DNA of 64,000 nucleotides from Methylobacterium sp. WL1 (GTDB lineage: Bacteria; Pseudomonadota; Alphaproteobacteria; Rhizobiales; Beijerinckiaceae): the NCBI RefSeq assembly GCF_008000895.1, contig NZ_CP042823.1, positions 4,734,501-4,798,500 on the forward strand, written 5' to 3'. This document shows positions 9,178-18,968 of the stretch, in pieces. The translations under genes and the position numbers were made by a program. Positions within the stretch are counted from its first letter, which is position 1; each line of letters starts with the position of its first letter. Below the pieces are notes generated by a model. That model ran no database searches and had not been told where the DNA came from. It saw only the letters and a list, made by a program, of their open reading frames with translations.

Positions 9178-9408
9178 TCAGCGGGACTGGTTGCGGTACA
9201 CGCAGTCGCGTCCGCGATCCTCGTACCCGCCCGGGCAGGCGGTGACGCAGGCGCCGGCCGCGAGTTTCTTCGGCGGCGGGCAGGCACCGCCATAGTACGC
9301 CTGGGCCGGACCGGCCGCGAGCAGCGGCAGGATCAGCGCCGCGACGAGGATCCTGGACGCGACGGCGCGGGCTCCTGCGGCCTCACCGATCTGTTCGAGA
9401 CACCGCAT
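9178..9408 (-). CDS. Small secreted cysteine-containing protein
   Basis: This 76-residue protein has a signal peptide (hydrophobic ILVAALILPLLAAGPAQA, cleavage expected after AQA near residue 37) followed by about 39 mature residues with four cysteines in the order ACPPPKKLAAGACVTACPGGYEDRGRDC. The even spacing suggests two disulfides in the periplasm. It is not a family I can name. It lies 57 bp downstream of and on the same strand as coaE, so it may be the tail of that operon or an independent gene. The N-terminal 18 residues before the hydrophobic core are long for a signal peptide, and the true start could be further in. Confidence 0.65.
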   Translation of the reverse strand: MRCLEQIGEAAGARAVASRILVAALILPLLAAGPAQAYYGGACPPPKKLAAGACVTACPGGYEDRGRDCVYRNQSR

Positions 9409-9465
9409 CGTCGTCCATCCCGCGTCCGGATCATCGACCGGGAGATATGCCGTCGCGGGGCCGTG

Positions 9466-10107
9466 TCACCGGTGGGCCGGGTGTCCCGACGCACCGCGCT
9501 CCGTCAGCGCGGCCACGATCCGGGCCACCTCGGCCTCGGCGGCGGGAAAGCCCCGGCTGGTGTCGATGACGAAATCGGCCCGGGCCCGCTTCTCGGCGTC
9601 GGGCATCTGCTTGGCGCGGATCGCCTCGAAGGCGTCGGCGGTCATGCCGGGACGGGCCAGCACCCGGGCGCGCTGCACCTCGGGGGGCGCGCTGACCACC
9701 GCGACCGCGTCGCAGCGGCCCTCGCCCCCGGTCTCGTAGAGCAGCGGGATGTCGAGGACGACCAGCGGCGCGGCCGCGTGCCGGGCCAGGAACGCCGTGC
9801 TGGCCGCCCGGACCAGCGGATGGACGAGGCGTTCGAGCGCCGCCATCCGGTCGGCGTTGCCGAGCACCGCGTCGCGCAGGCGGGCACGGTCGACGCCGCC
9901 CTGCGGGTCGAGCACGCCGGGAAAGGCGGCCCCGATCGCCGCGGCGGCCTCGCCGCCCGGGCCGTAGAGGGCATGGACTGCGGCGTCGGCATCGTGGACC
10001 GGCACGCCGAGCGCCGAAAACATCGTGGCGGTGGCCGACTTGCCCATGCCGATCGAGCCGGTCAGGCCGAGGATGACGGGACGGCTGGCGGGGCGCCCCT
10101 GCGTCAT
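9466..10107 (-). CDS. coaE: Dephospho-CoA kinase
   Basis: CoaE phosphorylates the 3'-hydroxyl of dephospho-CoA in the last step of coenzyme A synthesis. The 213-residue product has a Walker A loop GSIGMGKS at 17-24, the CoA-binding segment [26 protein letters not shown], and the lid region [15 protein letters not shown]. The ATG at 10107 overlaps the aroE stop by four bases (ATGA), showing coupled translation. Length is normal for the family. The maf, aroE, coaE order is the usual alphaproteobacterial arrangement, here interrupted by a CDF exporter gene. Confidence 0.96.
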   Translation of the reverse strand: MTQGRPASRPVILGLTGSIGMGKSATATMFSALGVPVHDADAAVHALYGPGGEAAAAIGAAFPGVLDPQGGVDRARLRDAVLGNADRMAALERLVHPLVRAASTAFLARHAAAPLVVLDIPLLYETGGEGRCDAVAVVSAPPEVQRARVLARPGMTADAFEAIRAKQMPDAEKRARADFVIDTSRGFPAAEAEVARIVAALTERGASGHPAHR

Positions 10108-10955
10108 CCGGCGAGATCCGCCACGATCCGGTCGCGCAGGCCCGGGGTGACGGCCGGGCGCAGGCCGAACCAGGCCTCGAAGCCCGGCACCGCCTGGTGC
10201 AGCAGCATGCCGAGACCGTCGACCGCGGCGAGCCCGCGCCGCCGCGCCGCCGCGAGCAGGTCCGTCTCCAGCGGGGCATAGACGATGTCGGCCACCGCGG
10301 CGGTTGCCAGCAGCGGGGTGAGGTCGAAGTCGAGGGGTGGCTGCCCCTTCATGCCGAGCGAGGTGGTGTTGACCACGAGCCCCGCCCCGGCCAGCGCGTC
10401 GGGCAGGTCGTTCCAGTCGAGCGCCGCGCCGACCCCTGGTGCCAGGGCCGCCAGGGTCTCGGCGCGGGTGCGGGTGCGGTTGGCGATCAGGATCCGGCGG
10501 ACACCGTTCTCGGCGAGGCCGACCACGATCGCCCGGGCCGCGCCGCCGGCGCCCAGCACCACGGCCGTGCCGCCGGCCCGCTCCGGCCATCCGGCTCCGA
10601 GGCTGTGGTCGAGATGGGCGCAGAAGCCCGGCGCATCGGTGTTGTCGCCGCGGATCCGACCGTCGGGCTCGACCACCAAGGTGTTCACCGCGCCGATCGT
10701 TTTCGCCCGCGGCGTCAGGGTGTCGGCCAGCGCGAAGGCCGCCTCCTTGTGGGGGATCGTGACGTTGCCGCCCCGGAAACCGGAATCCGGCAGCGCCCGG
10801 AGGAAGTCCGGGAACGCCGCCGGGGCGACGTCCAGGCGCTCGTAGGAGCCCGGGATGCCGTGCTGGCCGAGCCAGTAGCCGTGGATCAGCGGCGAGCGCG
10901 AATGCGCGATCGGGTGGCCGACCACGAAGGCCCGGGGGATCGGGGCCGCGCTCAC
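10104..10955 (-). CDS. aroE: Shikimate dehydrogenase (NADP+)
   Basis: AroE reduces 3-dehydroshikimate to shikimate in the aromatic amino-acid pathway. The 283-residue protein has the shikimate-binding start [14 protein letters not shown], the catalytic lysine in [10 protein letters not shown] (Lys70) and aspartate in GDNTDAPGF (Asp106), the NADP loop [11 protein letters not shown] followed by NRTRTR, and the terminal [11 protein letters not shown]. The start is a GTG at 10955 that overlaps the stop of the CDF gene (GTGA). No in-frame ATG gives a sensible N-terminus. It is coupled to coaE downstream. Confidence 0.96.
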   Translation of the reverse strand: MSAAPIPRAFVVGHPIAHSRSPLIHGYWLGQHGIPGSYERLDVAPAAFPDFLRALPDSGFRGGNVTIPHKEAAFALADTLTPRAKTIGAVNTLVVEPDGRIRGDNTDAPGFCAHLDHSLGAGWPERAGGTAVVLGAGGAARAIVVGLAENGVRRILIANRTRTRAETLAALAPGVGAALDWNDLPDALAGAGLVVNTTSLGMKGQPPLDFDLTPLLATAAVADIVYAPLETDLLAAARRRGLAAVDGLGMLLHQAVPGFEAWFGLRPAVTPGLRDRIVADLAG

Positions 10956-11938
10956 GCGGCGCACGCCTCGGCGAGCCGGCAGGCCGGGCCGCCGGCCGCC
11001 TCGATCTGCATCGTGACGTGGCCGATGCCGAAGCGCGTCCGCAGGCCCTCGGTGGTCTCCGCCAGGAAGCCGTTGCCGGGCATCCGGTGCGCCGGGTGAT
11101 CCTCGGCGATCACCAGGTGGACCGTCAGGGCGACGCTGGTGGTGCTCATCGGCCAGATGTGCAGGTCGTGGAGGTCGACCACGCCGGGACGCTCGCGCAG
11201 GAAGCCGGTCACCGCCTCCGGGGAGATCTCCGGCGGCACCGCGTCCAGCGACATCGCCACGCTGTCGCGCAGGAGCCCCCAGGTCGCCCAGACCACGAGG
11301 CCCGCGATGGCGAGGCTGACCGCGGGATCGAGCCAACTGAGCCCGGTGAGCTGGATCACCAGGCCGGCGACCACGACCCCGGCCGAGATCGCGGCGTCGG
11401 CCGCCATGTGCAGGAAGGCGCCGCGGATGTTGATGTCGCCCTTGGCGCCGCTGGCGAACAGCCAGGCGGTGACGCCGTTGATCAGGATCCCGATGGCGGC
11501 CACCACCATCACGATGGTCCCGGCCACCGGCTCCGGATGGACCAGCCGGACCAAGGCCTCCCAGATCACCGCCCCCATGGCGATCAGCAGGAACACCGCG
11601 TTGAACAGGGCCGCCAGGATCGACGAGCCGCGATAGCCGTAGGTGAAGCGGGCGCTGGCCCGGCGGCGCACCAGGATGGCGGCGATCCAGGCGGCGCCCA
11701 GGCCCAGCACGTCCGAGAGGTTGTGGCCGGCATCGGCCATCAGGGACATCGAGTTGCTGAGATAGCCGTAGGCCGCCTCGACCACCACGAAACCGGTGTT
11801 GAGCACGATCCCGATCGCGAAGGCCGGCCCGAAATTCTTCGGCGCGTGAGCGTGGCCGCCATGGCCCCCGTGGCCGCCGTGGGAATGGGATCCGTGGGAA
11901 TGATCGTGCCCGGCCAAGACGGTGCTCCGTTGGATCAT
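10952..11938 (-). CDS. Cation diffusion facilitator family exporter (zinc-type)
   Basis: This roughly 328-residue inner-membrane antiporter exports a divalent metal, probably Zn(II), in exchange for protons. It starts with a histidine-rich tail ([18 protein letters not shown]), then six membrane helices; the metal site appears as [10 protein letters not shown] in helix 2 and [11 protein letters not shown] in helix 5 (the HxxxD pair), and a cytoplasmic C-terminal domain ends in [10 protein letters not shown] and [11 protein letters not shown] chose ATG 11938; the longer open frame upstream only reads the repeat described at 11939-12045. The gene is inserted between maf and aroE, a place where it is not usually found, and is coupled to aroE by a GTGA overlap. 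Confidence 0.9.
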   Translation of the reverse strand: MIQRSTVLAGHDHSHGSHSHGGHGGHGGHAHAPKNFGPAFAIGIVLNTGFVVVEAAYGYLSNSMSLMADAGHNLSDVLGLGAAWIAAILVRRRASARFTYGYRGSSILAALFNAVFLLIAMGAVIWEALVRLVHPEPVAGTIVMVVAAIGILINGVTAWLFASGAKGDINIRGAFLHMAADAAISAGVVVAGLVIQLTGLSWLDPAVSLAIAGLVVWATWGLLRDSVAMSLDAVPPEISPEAVTGFLRERPGVVDLHDLHIWPMSTTSVALTVHLVIAEDHPAHRMPGNGFLAETTEGLRTRFGIGHVTMQIEAAGGPACRLAEACAA

Positions 11939-12045
11939 GGTTTCAAAAGGTCCGGGGCCTTTTGCGGGTTCCGGGGCGGTGCCCCGCAAGCCTCCGGGCT
12001 CCGCCCCGGAACCCTGCCAAAGGGCTGAGCCCTTTGGAAACCCAG
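11939..12045. repeat. Dispersed palindromic intergenic repeat (copy 1)
   Basis: This 107-bp spacer between maf and the CDF gene is built from nested hairpins: ccaaagggctgagccctttgg at 12017-12037 is a perfect 21-bp palindrome, followed by ggttccggggcggagccc-type and ggtccggggcctttt arms. The end of the element runs into the CDF start codon as gaaaccATGA. The copy at 23535-23641 has the same order and the same gaaaccatga end. A second palindrome, 22 bp, stands at 12070-12091 and shares its flank (cctttcggaacgatgct) with 15593-15608. Confidence 0.75.
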
Positions 12046-12100
12046 CCTGGCCCGGCGCATCGACTTTTTCCGAAAGGCGGCCGCCTTTCGGAACGATGCT

Positions 12101-12712
12101 CTAGAAATCCAGGTAACCGGCGTCACGCAAGCGCGTGAGCAGCGGCAGCAGCGGCAGGCCCAACACGGTGCTGTGGTCGCCGGCGACCGATTCGAACAGG
12201 TGGATGCCCGGTCCTTCGAGCTGGTAACCGCCGACGCTGGCGCGGACCCTGTCCTCGCCGGCACACGCCACATAGGCCGCGATCGCCCGGGCATCGAGGG
12301 GGCGGATCGTCAGCCGGGCGGTCTCCACGAAGCCGTCGTCGAGGGCGCCGGCCAGCACCACCGCGGAATGCAGGGCGTGGGTGCGACCGGCCAGGCGGGC
12401 GAGCTGGGCCCGGGCCTCGTCGGCATCCCGGGGCTTGTGGAAGACCGTGCCGTCGAGCTCGAGCACCTGGTCGGCGCCGAGGACGACCCGACCGGGATGG
12501 CGGGCGGCCACCGCGTCGGCCTTGGCGCGGGCGAGGCGCAGCGCGAGGTCGGGCGGCGACAGGTCCTGGCTCGACGCCTCGACCGCGCGCTCGTCGACAT
12601 CGGGGGCGGCGGTCTCGACCGGCAGGGCCGCGCTCTCCAGCAGGAGGCGTCGGGTCGGGCTGGTGGAGGCGAGGAGGAGCGGGTCCGGACGGAGCCAGGG
12701 CGAGCGGGGCAT
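12101..12712 (-). CDS. maf: Maf family nucleotide pyrophosphatase
   Basis: Maf/HAM1-fold enzymes hydrolyse non-canonical or modified nucleoside triphosphates (house cleaning). The 203-residue product has the N-terminal LLLASTSPTRRLLLE signature, the acidic DVDERAVEA, the active-site block VVLGADQVLELDG and GRTHALHSAVV, and GGYQLEGPGIHLFESVAGDHSTVLGLPL at the end. GADQV in place of GADTVV resembles the 7-methyl-GTP (YceF-type) subgroup, which is inference. The ATG at 12712 was chosen because MPRSPWLRPDPLLLAS puts the family start at residue 13; an ATG further up only adds a GC-rich leader. It stands downstream of rho on the same strand. Confidence 0.92.
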   Translation of the reverse strand: MPRSPWLRPDPLLLASTSPTRRLLLESAALPVETAAPDVDERAVEASSQDLSPPDLALRLARAKADAVAARHPGRVVLGADQVLELDGTVFHKPRDADEARAQLARLAGRTHALHSAVVLAGALDDGFVETARLTIRPLDARAIAAYVACAGEDRVRASVGGYQLEGPGIHLFESVAGDHSTVLGLPLLPLLTRLRDAGYLDF

Positions 12713-12876
12713 CGCGCCAGTGTCACGGATCGCGCTTGCGAAGCAAGGCTGCGACGAGCCCCGCCGCCGGGATGAACCGGCCGGCGGGGCTGTCGCGGAG
12801 CCGATACGCAACCTGGCTCCCAGGGCCGACCATGGCAGCGGCCGGTTAGGAGAAGGTCAACGCCGACCTTTCGTTT

Positions 12877-12897
12877 CCAAAGGGCCGAGCCCTTTGG
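12877..12897. repeat. Palindromic repeat unit (copy 2) downstream of rho
   Basis: The 21-bp palindrome ccaaagggccgagccctttgg lies 45 bp downstream of the rho stop. It belongs to the family CCRAAGGGCTSAGCCCTTYGG, also at 12017, 23539, 40980 and 61843. No T tract follows, so it is not a standard intrinsic terminator. Confidence 0.7.
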
Positions 12898-12941
12898 TGG
12901 GATTCAGGGCCGGAGCCCTCGAGACAGGGTCCGGGACCCGA

Positions 12942-14312
12942 TCAGGTGTTCATCGAGTCGAAGAAGTCGCCGTTGCTCTTGGTCTGGCGCAGCTTGTCCA
13001 TGAGGAACTCGATCGCGTCGGTGACGCCCATCGGGTTCAGGATGCGGCGCAGCACGTAGGTCTTCTTGAGGGCGTCCGGCGGGACCAGCAGCTCCTCCTT
13101 GCGGGTGCCGGAGCGGGTGATGTCGATCGCCGGGAAGATGCGCTTGTCCGAGACCTTGCGGTCCAGGATGATCTCCGAGTTGCCGGTGCCCTTGAACTCC
13201 TCGAAGATCACCTCGTCCATGCGCGAGCCGGTGTCGATCAGCGCGGTGGCGATGATCGAGAGCGAGCCGCCCTCCTCGATGTTGCGGGCGGCACCGAAGA
13301 AGCGCTTGGGCCGCTGCAGGGCGTTGGCGTCGACGCCGCCGGTCAGCACCTTGCCGGAGGACGGCACCACGGTGTTGTAGGCGCGGCCGAGCCGGGTGAT
13401 CGAGTCGAGCAGGATGACGACGTCGCGGCCGTGCTCCACCAGGCGCTTGGCCTTCTCGATCACCATCTCGGCGACCTGCACGTGGCGGGTGGCCGGCTCG
13501 TCGAAGGTCGAGGCGATGACCTCGCCCTTCACCGAGCGGATCATGTCGGTGACCTCCTCGGGGCGCTCGTCGATGAGCAGCACGATGAGGTAGCATTCCG
13601 GGTGGTTGAGGGTGATCGACTGCGCGATGTTCTGCATCAGCACGGTCTTGCCGGTGCGCGGCGGCGCCACGATCAGGGCGCGCTGGCCCTTTCCGATCGG
13701 CGCGACGATGTCGATGATCCGGGGCGAGAAATCCTTCTTGGTCGGATTCTCGAGCTCCAGCTTGAACCGCTTGGTCGGGAACAGCGGCGTCAGGTTGTCG
13801 AAGTGGACCTTGTGCTTGATCTTCTCCGGGTTCTCGAAGTTGATCGTGTTGACCTTCAGGAGCGCGAAGTAGCGCTCGCCGTCCTTGGGGCCGCGGATCG
13901 GGCCCTCGACGGTGTCGCCGGTGCGCAGGCCGAAGCGCCGGATCTGGGTCGGCGAGATGTAGATGTCGTCCGGGCCCGGCAGGTAGTTCGAGTCGTTCGA
14001 GCGCAGGAAGCCGAAGCCGTCCTGCAGCACCTCGACGGTGCCGGCGCCGATGATTTCGACCTCCTTGGCAGCGAGCTGCTTCAGGATGGCGAACATCAGC
14101 TCCTGCTTGCGCATGGTCGAGGCGTTCTCGACCTCGACCTCCTCGGCGAACGCAATCAGGTCGGTCGGCGTCTTGGCCTTGAGATCGAACAGCTTGACCT
14201 CGCGCACGCCCTCGAGGGCGGCGACGGTCCCCGGGGTGGCGGGCGCGTCGGCCGCATCCGCGGTCTCGGGATCGGCCAGGGGGTCGGCGAAGGCGTCGGG
14301 ATGTGGCGTCAT
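12942..14312 (-). CDS. rho: Transcription termination factor Rho
   Basis: Rho is the hexameric RNA-dependent ATPase that ends transcription. The 456-residue product has an N-terminal extension of about 35 residues rich in A, D and P before the usual start; then the Rho N-terminal domain, the RNA-binding RNP1 motif DGFGFLR (98-104), the Walker A loop APPRTGKT with KGQRALIV before it (around 207-223), [11 protein letters not shown], and the C-terminal secondary RNA site [20 protein letters not shown]. The ATG at 14312 gives the normal alphaproteobacterial size plus the extension. The 680 bp upstream are non-coding. Confidence 0.97.
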   Translation of the reverse strand: MTPHPDAFADPLADPETADAADAPATPGTVAALEGVREVKLFDLKAKTPTDLIAFAEEVEVENASTMRKQELMFAILKQLAAKEVEIIGAGTVEVLQDGFGFLRSNDSNYLPGPDDIYISPTQIRRFGLRTGDTVEGPIRGPKDGERYFALLKVNTINFENPEKIKHKVHFDNLTPLFPTKRFKLELENPTKKDFSPRIIDIVAPIGKGQRALIVAPPRTGKTVLMQNIAQSITLNHPECYLIVLLIDERPEEVTDMIRSVKGEVIASTFDEPATRHVQVAEMVIEKAKRLVEHGRDVVILLDSITRLGRAYNTVVPSSGKVLTGGVDANALQRPKRFFGAARNIEEGGSLSIIATALIDTGSRMDEVIFEEFKGTGNSEIILDRKVSDKRIFPAIDITRSGTRKEELLVPPDALKKTYVLRRILNPMGVTDAIEFLMDKLRQTKSNGDFFDSMNT

Positions 14313-14994
14313 GGGGTGTCTTGCAACCGACGAAGAAGGTGGGAGGGCCGGTTCTGCGCCAAGCAACCCGGGGGACGGGCGCCGGAGAGCGGGCCGCGCT
14401 GGAACAGCGAGGGGCCCGAAGATCGTCTTGGCTGGACCGTGTACGGCAGGACCCTCGCGGCTCACGGGCGCGCTGCGGCGCTGACCTTGTGATGAGGGCA
14501 GAGCAAAAGTAACGCGTTTTTCCACTGCACTCAAGGGGCTGATGGATCGGGATTGGTCCGGGGCGCGCGAGATCGGTGACGACGGGCCCGCCTCGCCGCG
14601 GGACGGGGCTGCTGCACCCGCGCCGCTCTCCCCCGCAGGAACCACCGGATTCACGTCGCCCCGGATGCGGCGCGGCGCTGAAGCCCGAAGCCTCGTTCCG
14701 ACCGGTGGCCTCCGGCTTTGGGAAAAATACACTCTTGCTCGAGGTTAGAGCGCATCGCGCCGGTTCCGGTACCCGGCACGATGCGCTGGACCGTCGTCGT
14801 TCGGGAGGCCGGATTCCGATGGCCCGAACCCACCCGCCACGATCAGTTGAACACCGCCTCCGCACGCCGGACCTCGCGAAACCGGCACGGCGGCGCTAAT
14901 GCGCTCTGCACGGAACCGCGTTCCCGTGGGGCCGTTCCCCGTCCCGGCGCCGCAGCGCAGCAAACCGTCAACCCGAGAGCCCGGCCCCATAGAC
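14313..14994. other. Non-coding region between rho and the DUF3429 gene
   Basis: These 682 bp separate two divergent genes. I see no convincing gene. A segment at 14685-14725 (aagcctcgttccgaccggtggcc) resembles one at 33890-33915 (gagcctcgtgccgacgggtgggc), so it probably holds a copy of another dispersed repeat. The stretch around 14500-14540 is less GC-rich and is a reasonable place for the rho promoter, but no clear -35/-10 pair can be named. Confidence 0.5.
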
Positions 14995-15498
14995 ATGCGC
15001 GACGACGCTACCGGACGCACCATCACCGCGCACGAGCCGCGCCGGATCCCGTGGCTCGACCTCGTCTTCGGCTTCGGCCCGATGGTGCCGATCGCGGTCG
15101 GCGCCGCCGCGACCTGGTGGCTGAACGGCCAACCCCTCGATTACCTCGTGGCCCTGTTCACCCTGCTGTACGCCGCCTCGATCCTGCTGTTCCTGGCCGG
15201 CGTCCACCGGGGCGTCAGCTTCCGCACCGAGGGCGGCCCGCATCTCGCGCAGATCGTGACGATGCTGATCCTGTACGGGCTCGGCCTGTTCAGCCTGTTC
15301 TCGGCCGTGATGGGCAAGGCGGTGCCGGCGCTGGCCATGCTGATCCTGGGCTACGCCGCGATCGGGATCCTGGATCCGATCGCGGCGCGCGCCGGGCAGG
15401 TGCCGCTCGCCCATGCCCGCCTGCGCCCCCTGCAGATGCCGATCGCCGTCATCAGCCTGGCGGTCCTGCTCTGGATCAAGCTGACGGCGCCGTACTGA
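14995..15498 (+). CDS. DUF3429 family membrane protein
   Basis: This 167-residue inner-membrane protein has about five hydrophobic segments, beginning PWLDLVFGFGPMVPIAVGA and including FTLLYAASILLFLAGVHRGVSF and VTMLILYGLGLFSLFS. The GVHRG motif after the second helix is characteristic of DUF3429 proteins, whose function is unknown. The ATG at 14995 starts MRDDATGRTITAHEP. It is transcribed alone, ahead of hisS by 268 bp, which contain a degenerate repeat (cctttcggaacgatgctccag). Confidence 0.82.
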   Translation: MRDDATGRTITAHEPRRIPWLDLVFGFGPMVPIAVGAAATWWLNGQPLDYLVALFTLLYAASILLFLAGVHRGVSFRTEGGPHLAQIVTMLILYGLGLFSLFSAVMGKAVPALAMLILGYAAIGILDPIAARAGQVPLAHARLRPLQMPIAVISLAVLLWIKLTAPY

Positions 15499-15766
15499 AT
15501 TCTTCAACGGTTTGACGGGCGTTCCCACCCGCCCCCTCACCCGGGCGTGGCGACGCGCAGGAGCGCCCTCGAAGGCGGGAGCCGGCGGCCACCTTTCGGA
15601 ACGATGCTCCAGGGCGGCGCGGCACGAGCGGCCGAGCGAGCCGGCCGGAAACCGAATTCCCCTTTCGCCCGTCATGCTCTAGAGCCCGGCCCCAGGATCC
15701 CCGCCGCGCCGGGGACGACTCACACCGGACCCGGGCTCCGGGTCCGCGGGAAGCGAACGCGTTCAC

Positions 15767-17311
15767 ATGTCCAAGCCCGAAACCGCGAAGGCCGAGAGCC
15801 GGGCCGAAATCCTGAAACCCCGCCTGCCCCGCGGCTTCGTCGACCGCCGCGCCGACGAGATCGCCGCGCAGGGGCGGATGCTGGAGACGATCCGCAAGAG
15901 CTTCGAGCTCTACGGCTTCGAGGCCCTGGAGACGCCGTTCGTCGAGTACACCGAGGCGCTGGGCAAGTTCCTGCCCGACCTCGACCGGCCGAATGCCGGC
16001 GTGTTCTCGTTCCAGGACGACGACGAGGCCTGGCTCAGCCTGCGCTACGACCTGACCGCGCCGCTGGCCCGGTTCGTGGCCGAGAACTACGACGCGCTGC
16101 CGAAACCCTACCGCAGCTACCGGGCCGGCTTCGTGTTCCGCAACGAGAAGCCGGGCCCCGGCCGCTTCCGCCAGTTCATGCAGTTCGACGCCGACATCGT
16201 CGGCGCCGGCAGCGTCGCGGCCGATGCCGAGACCTGCATGCTGATGGCCGACACGCTGGACCGGCTCGGGCTCGGCGGCCAGTACGTCGTCAAGGTCAAC
16301 AACCGCAAGGTGCTCGACGGCGTCATGGAGGCGATCGGGCTCGCCGGCCCCGACAAGGCTGGCCAGCGCCTGACCGTCCTGCGGGCGATCGACAAGCTCG
16401 ACCGGCTCGGCGTCGACGGCGTGCGCGACCTCCTGGGCGCGGGCCGCAAGGACGAGAGCGGCGACTTCACCAAGGGCGCGGGCCTCGACGCCGATGCGGT
16501 GTCCCGGATCCTGGCCTACGTGTCGTTCCAGGCCGATGCCGGCGACGGCGCCGATCGGATGGCCTTCTGGGAGAGGTTCTTCGCCGGCTGGCACGAGGCG
16601 GTGGGCGGGTCCGAGACCGGCCGCGAGGGCATCGCCGAATTGCACGCGATCATGCGGCTCTGCGCCGCCGCCGGCTACGGCCACGACGTGATCCGCGCCG
16701 ATCCGAGCGTGGTGCGCGGGCTCGAATACTACACCGGCCCGGTCTACGAGGCCGAGTTGACCTTCCCGGTCACCAACGAGGACGGCCAGACCGTGCGCTT
16801 CGGCTCGGTGGCCGGCGGCGGCCGCTACGACGGCCTGGTCGGGCGGTTCCGGGCCGAGCCGGTGCCGGCCACCGGCTTCTCCATCGGCGTCTCGCGGCTG
16901 TTCTCGGCGTTGCAGCTGGTGAAGAGCCCGCTGCTCGCCGGCACCGAGACCCCCGGCCCGGTGGTGGTGCTGGTCCTCGACCGCGAGAACATGGCCGATT
17001 ACCAGCGGCTGGTCGCGCTGCTGCGGGCCGACGGCATCCGGGCCGAGCTCTATCTCGGCTCCGCCGGCATGAAGGCGCAGATGAAGTATGCCGACCGGCG
17101 CCGCGCCCCGGCGGCGATCATCCAGGGCTCGAACGAGCGCCTGGCCGGCGAGGTCCAGATCAAGGATCTGATCGAGGGTGCGCGGGCGGCCGAGAGCATC
17201 GGCAGCAACGCCGAGTGGAAGGCCGCGCGCCCGGCGCAGGTCTCCTGCCCCGAGGCCGACATGGTGGCGCAGGTCCGCGCCGTGCTGGCCCGGCACTTTC
17301 CGGCCGTTTAG
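15767..17311 (+). CDS. hisS: Histidyl-tRNA synthetase
   Basis: HisRS charges tRNA-His in the cytosol. The 514-residue class II synthetase shows motif 1 ([11 protein letters not shown] through [15 protein letters not shown]), motif 2 ([20 protein letters not shown]), the histidine-specific signatures [14 protein letters not shown] and [16 protein letters not shown], and a C-terminal anticodon-binding domain ([20 protein letters not shown]). It is longer than the E. coli enzyme, as is usual for the alphaproteobacterial type. It is followed by hisZ, a HisRS paralog, making a hisS-hisZ-hisG cluster. Confidence 0.96.
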   Translation: MSKPETAKAESRAEILKPRLPRGFVDRRADEIAAQGRMLETIRKSFELYGFEALETPFVEYTEALGKFLPDLDRPNAGVFSFQDDDEAWLSLRYDLTAPLARFVAENYDALPKPYRSYRAGFVFRNEKPGPGRFRQFMQFDADIVGAGSVAADAETCMLMADTLDRLGLGGQYVVKVNNRKVLDGVMEAIGLAGPDKAGQRLTVLRAIDKLDRLGVDGVRDLLGAGRKDESGDFTKGAGLDADAVSRILAYVSFQADAGDGADRMAFWERFFAGWHEAVGGSETGREGIAELHAIMRLCAAAGYGHDVIRADPSVVRGLEYYTGPVYEAELTFPVTNEDGQTVRFGSVAGGGRYDGLVGRFRAEPVPATGFSIGVSRLFSALQLVKSPLLAGTETPGPVVVLVLDRENMADYQRLVALLRADGIRAELYLGSAGMKAQMKYADRRRAPAAIIQGSNERLAGEVQIKDLIEGARAAESIGSNAEWKAARPAQVSCPEADMVAQVRAVLARHFPAV

Positions 17312-17466
17312 GGCCGTTCCCCGGTTCAGCGCGCCCGCTTGCGCCGAACCGGTATCCGCGTCGACGGCGCGCGCTGAGGCTGGTCCGCTCGCGGCATCGA
17401 ACGCGGCGGGTCCGGCCGCGTTGTCCCCGGTCGGACCCGCGACGGGACCGGCTGGGAGACCCGGGG

Positions 17467-17645
17467 ATGCTGGCCAAGACCCTGATCCTGTCGGCCGCGC
17501 TGATGCTCGCCGCGCCGGCCTCGGCCTGGGCGGGCCGCTCGGTGCCCGACCGGCTGCCGAGCGCCACCGCGGTCGCCACCCGGGGACCGGCAGCGCTCCG
17601 GTGCTCAGCGCCGGGATCGCGGGTGCCCCGCCATGGCCACGCTGA
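17467..17645 (+). CDS. Possible small secreted protein (frame uncertain)
   Basis: An ATG at 17467 opens a clear signal peptide, MLAKTLILSAALMLAAPASA, in the 514-bp gap between hisS and hisZ. After about 40 residues (RSVPDRLPSATAVATRGP) the frame becomes an Arg/Pro/His-rich tail typical of a wrong frame. Adding one base near 17590 would give GSAPVLSAGIAGAPPWPR and a stop at 17643-17645, a 59-residue periplasmic protein. This repair uses the same one-base deletion seen in other genes of the window. No family is recognised; the call rests only on the signal peptide. Confidence 0.4.
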
Positions 17646-17825
17646 CCCGCCGCAAGCCCGGACGACGCCCGCGGGGCGCCCGGCTCGGCAGCACCCGGCC
17701 GCTCTGAGGAAACGCACCCCGCCCCGTCCGGGCAGGCCTGCGTACACCGTCGCGCCGGTCGGGTGCGCGTGCGTGTCGCCAAGCGCGATTGCGGTTGCTA
17801 CAGAGCGCCCGCGAGGATGGACACC

Positions 17826-18968
17826 ATGACACGACCGGAGGCCGGTGAGACGGGGGCGGGCGACGCGGCGCGGACGCGCCTGCTCGCGCATCTGAGTGCG
17901 GCCGGCTACCACCCGGTGACGCCGCCGGTTCTGCAGCCGGTGGAGCCGTTCCTGGAACTGTCCGGCGAGGACATCCGCCGGCGCATCTTCGTCACCCAGG
18001 ACGCGGCCGGGACCGAGCTGTGCCTGCGGCCGGAATTCACGATCCCCGTCTGCCGCCTGCACCGGGCCCAGGCCGATGGCCGGGCGGCCGATTACAGCTA
18101 TTGCGGCCCGGTCTTCCGGTTGGCCGCCGACGAGCCGGACGAGTTCTTCCAGGCCGGCATCGAATCGATTGGCCGCACCGACACCCCGGCCGCCGATGCC
18201 GAGGTGCTGGGGCTGGCGCTCGAAGGCCTCGCGCTGTTCGGCCGGACCGACCCCGCGGTGCGGCTCGGCGATATGGGTCTGACCGTGGCTCTGCTCGACG
18301 GGCTGGCGGTGCCGCCGGCGGCCAAGCGCCGGACCCTGCGGGCGCTCGCCGCCGGGCGATCCCTCGACGACGTCACCAATGGCGGCGAGGGCGCCCGGCC
18401 CGAGGATCCCCATGCCGGGCTGCTCGCCGCGATCCAGGGCCAGGACCCGCGGGGCGTGCGCGCCTTCGTGGAGGACGTGCTCGCCATCGCGGGCATCTCG
18501 GCGGTGGGTGGCCGCAGCGCCGGCGAGATCGCCGAGCGTTTCCTCGGCAAGGCGGCCGCGCAGGCCAATGGCGGGGCCGGGCTCAACCCCGAGAACCGCG
18601 CCGTGCTCGACCGCTACCGGGCCATCGCCGGCCATCCGGACGCCGCCGCACGCGACCTGCGGGCGCTGGTCGCCGATGCGGGCCTGCGCCACGACGCGCT
18701 CTCGGCCGCCCTCGACCTGTTCGAGGAGCGTACCGGCTTCATCGCGGCGCGCGGCCTGCCGATCGAGCGGTTCCGCTTCCAGGGCGGCTTCGCCCGCAAC
18801 CTCGACTACTACACCGGCTTCATCTTCGAGGTGAACGAGGGCGACGGCCCGATGCTGGTCGGCGGCGGCCGCTACGACGGCCTGCTCGGGCATCTCGGCA
18901 GCCCGGCGCCCCTGCCCGCGGTGGGCTGCACCTTCTGGGTCGAGCGCGTGGCGGGAGCCGGCCGATGA
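17826..18968 (+). CDS. hisZ: ATP phosphoribosyltransferase regulatory subunit
   Basis: HisZ is a catalytically dead HisRS paralog that pairs with HisG in the first step of histidine synthesis and mediates feedback by histidine. The 380-residue product has the class II core (FLELSGEDIRRRIFVTQD, LCLRPEFTIPVCRLH, DYSYCGPVFRLAADEPDEF) and the C-terminal FARNLDYYTGFIFEV and [15 protein letters not shown], but no anticodon-binding domain. ATG 17826 was chosen over 17817 because AGGA lies eight bases before it. The stop overlaps hisG by four bases (ATGA). Confidence 0.94.
   Translation: MTRPEAGETGAGDAARTRLLAHLSAAGYHPVTPPVLQPVEPFLELSGEDIRRRIFVTQDAAGTELCLRPEFTIPVCRLHRAQADGRAADYSYCGPVFRLAADEPDEFFQAGIESIGRTDTPAADAEVLGLALEGLALFGRTDPAVRLGDMGLTVALLDGLAVPPAAKRRTLRALAAGRSLDDVTNGGEGARPEDPHAGLLAAIQGQDPRGVRAFVEDVLAIAGISAVGGRSAGEIAERFLGKAAAQANGGAGLNPENRAVLDRYRAIAGHPDAAARDLRALVADAGLRHDALSAALDLFEERTGFIAARGLPIERFRFQGGFARNLDYYTGFIFEVNEGDGPMLVGGGRYDGLLGHLGSPAPLPAVGCTFWVERVAGAGR

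Noticed and set aside
12070..12091. Perfect 22-bp hairpin after maf as an intrinsic terminator
   Set aside because: On the maf strand the hairpin is followed by an A run, not T; the same flank recurs at 15593, so it is treated as a repeat.
15476..17782. A 768-codon open frame on the minus strand opposite hisS
   Set aside because: hisS motifs are clear on the plus strand; the opposite frame is a GC-bias shadow.
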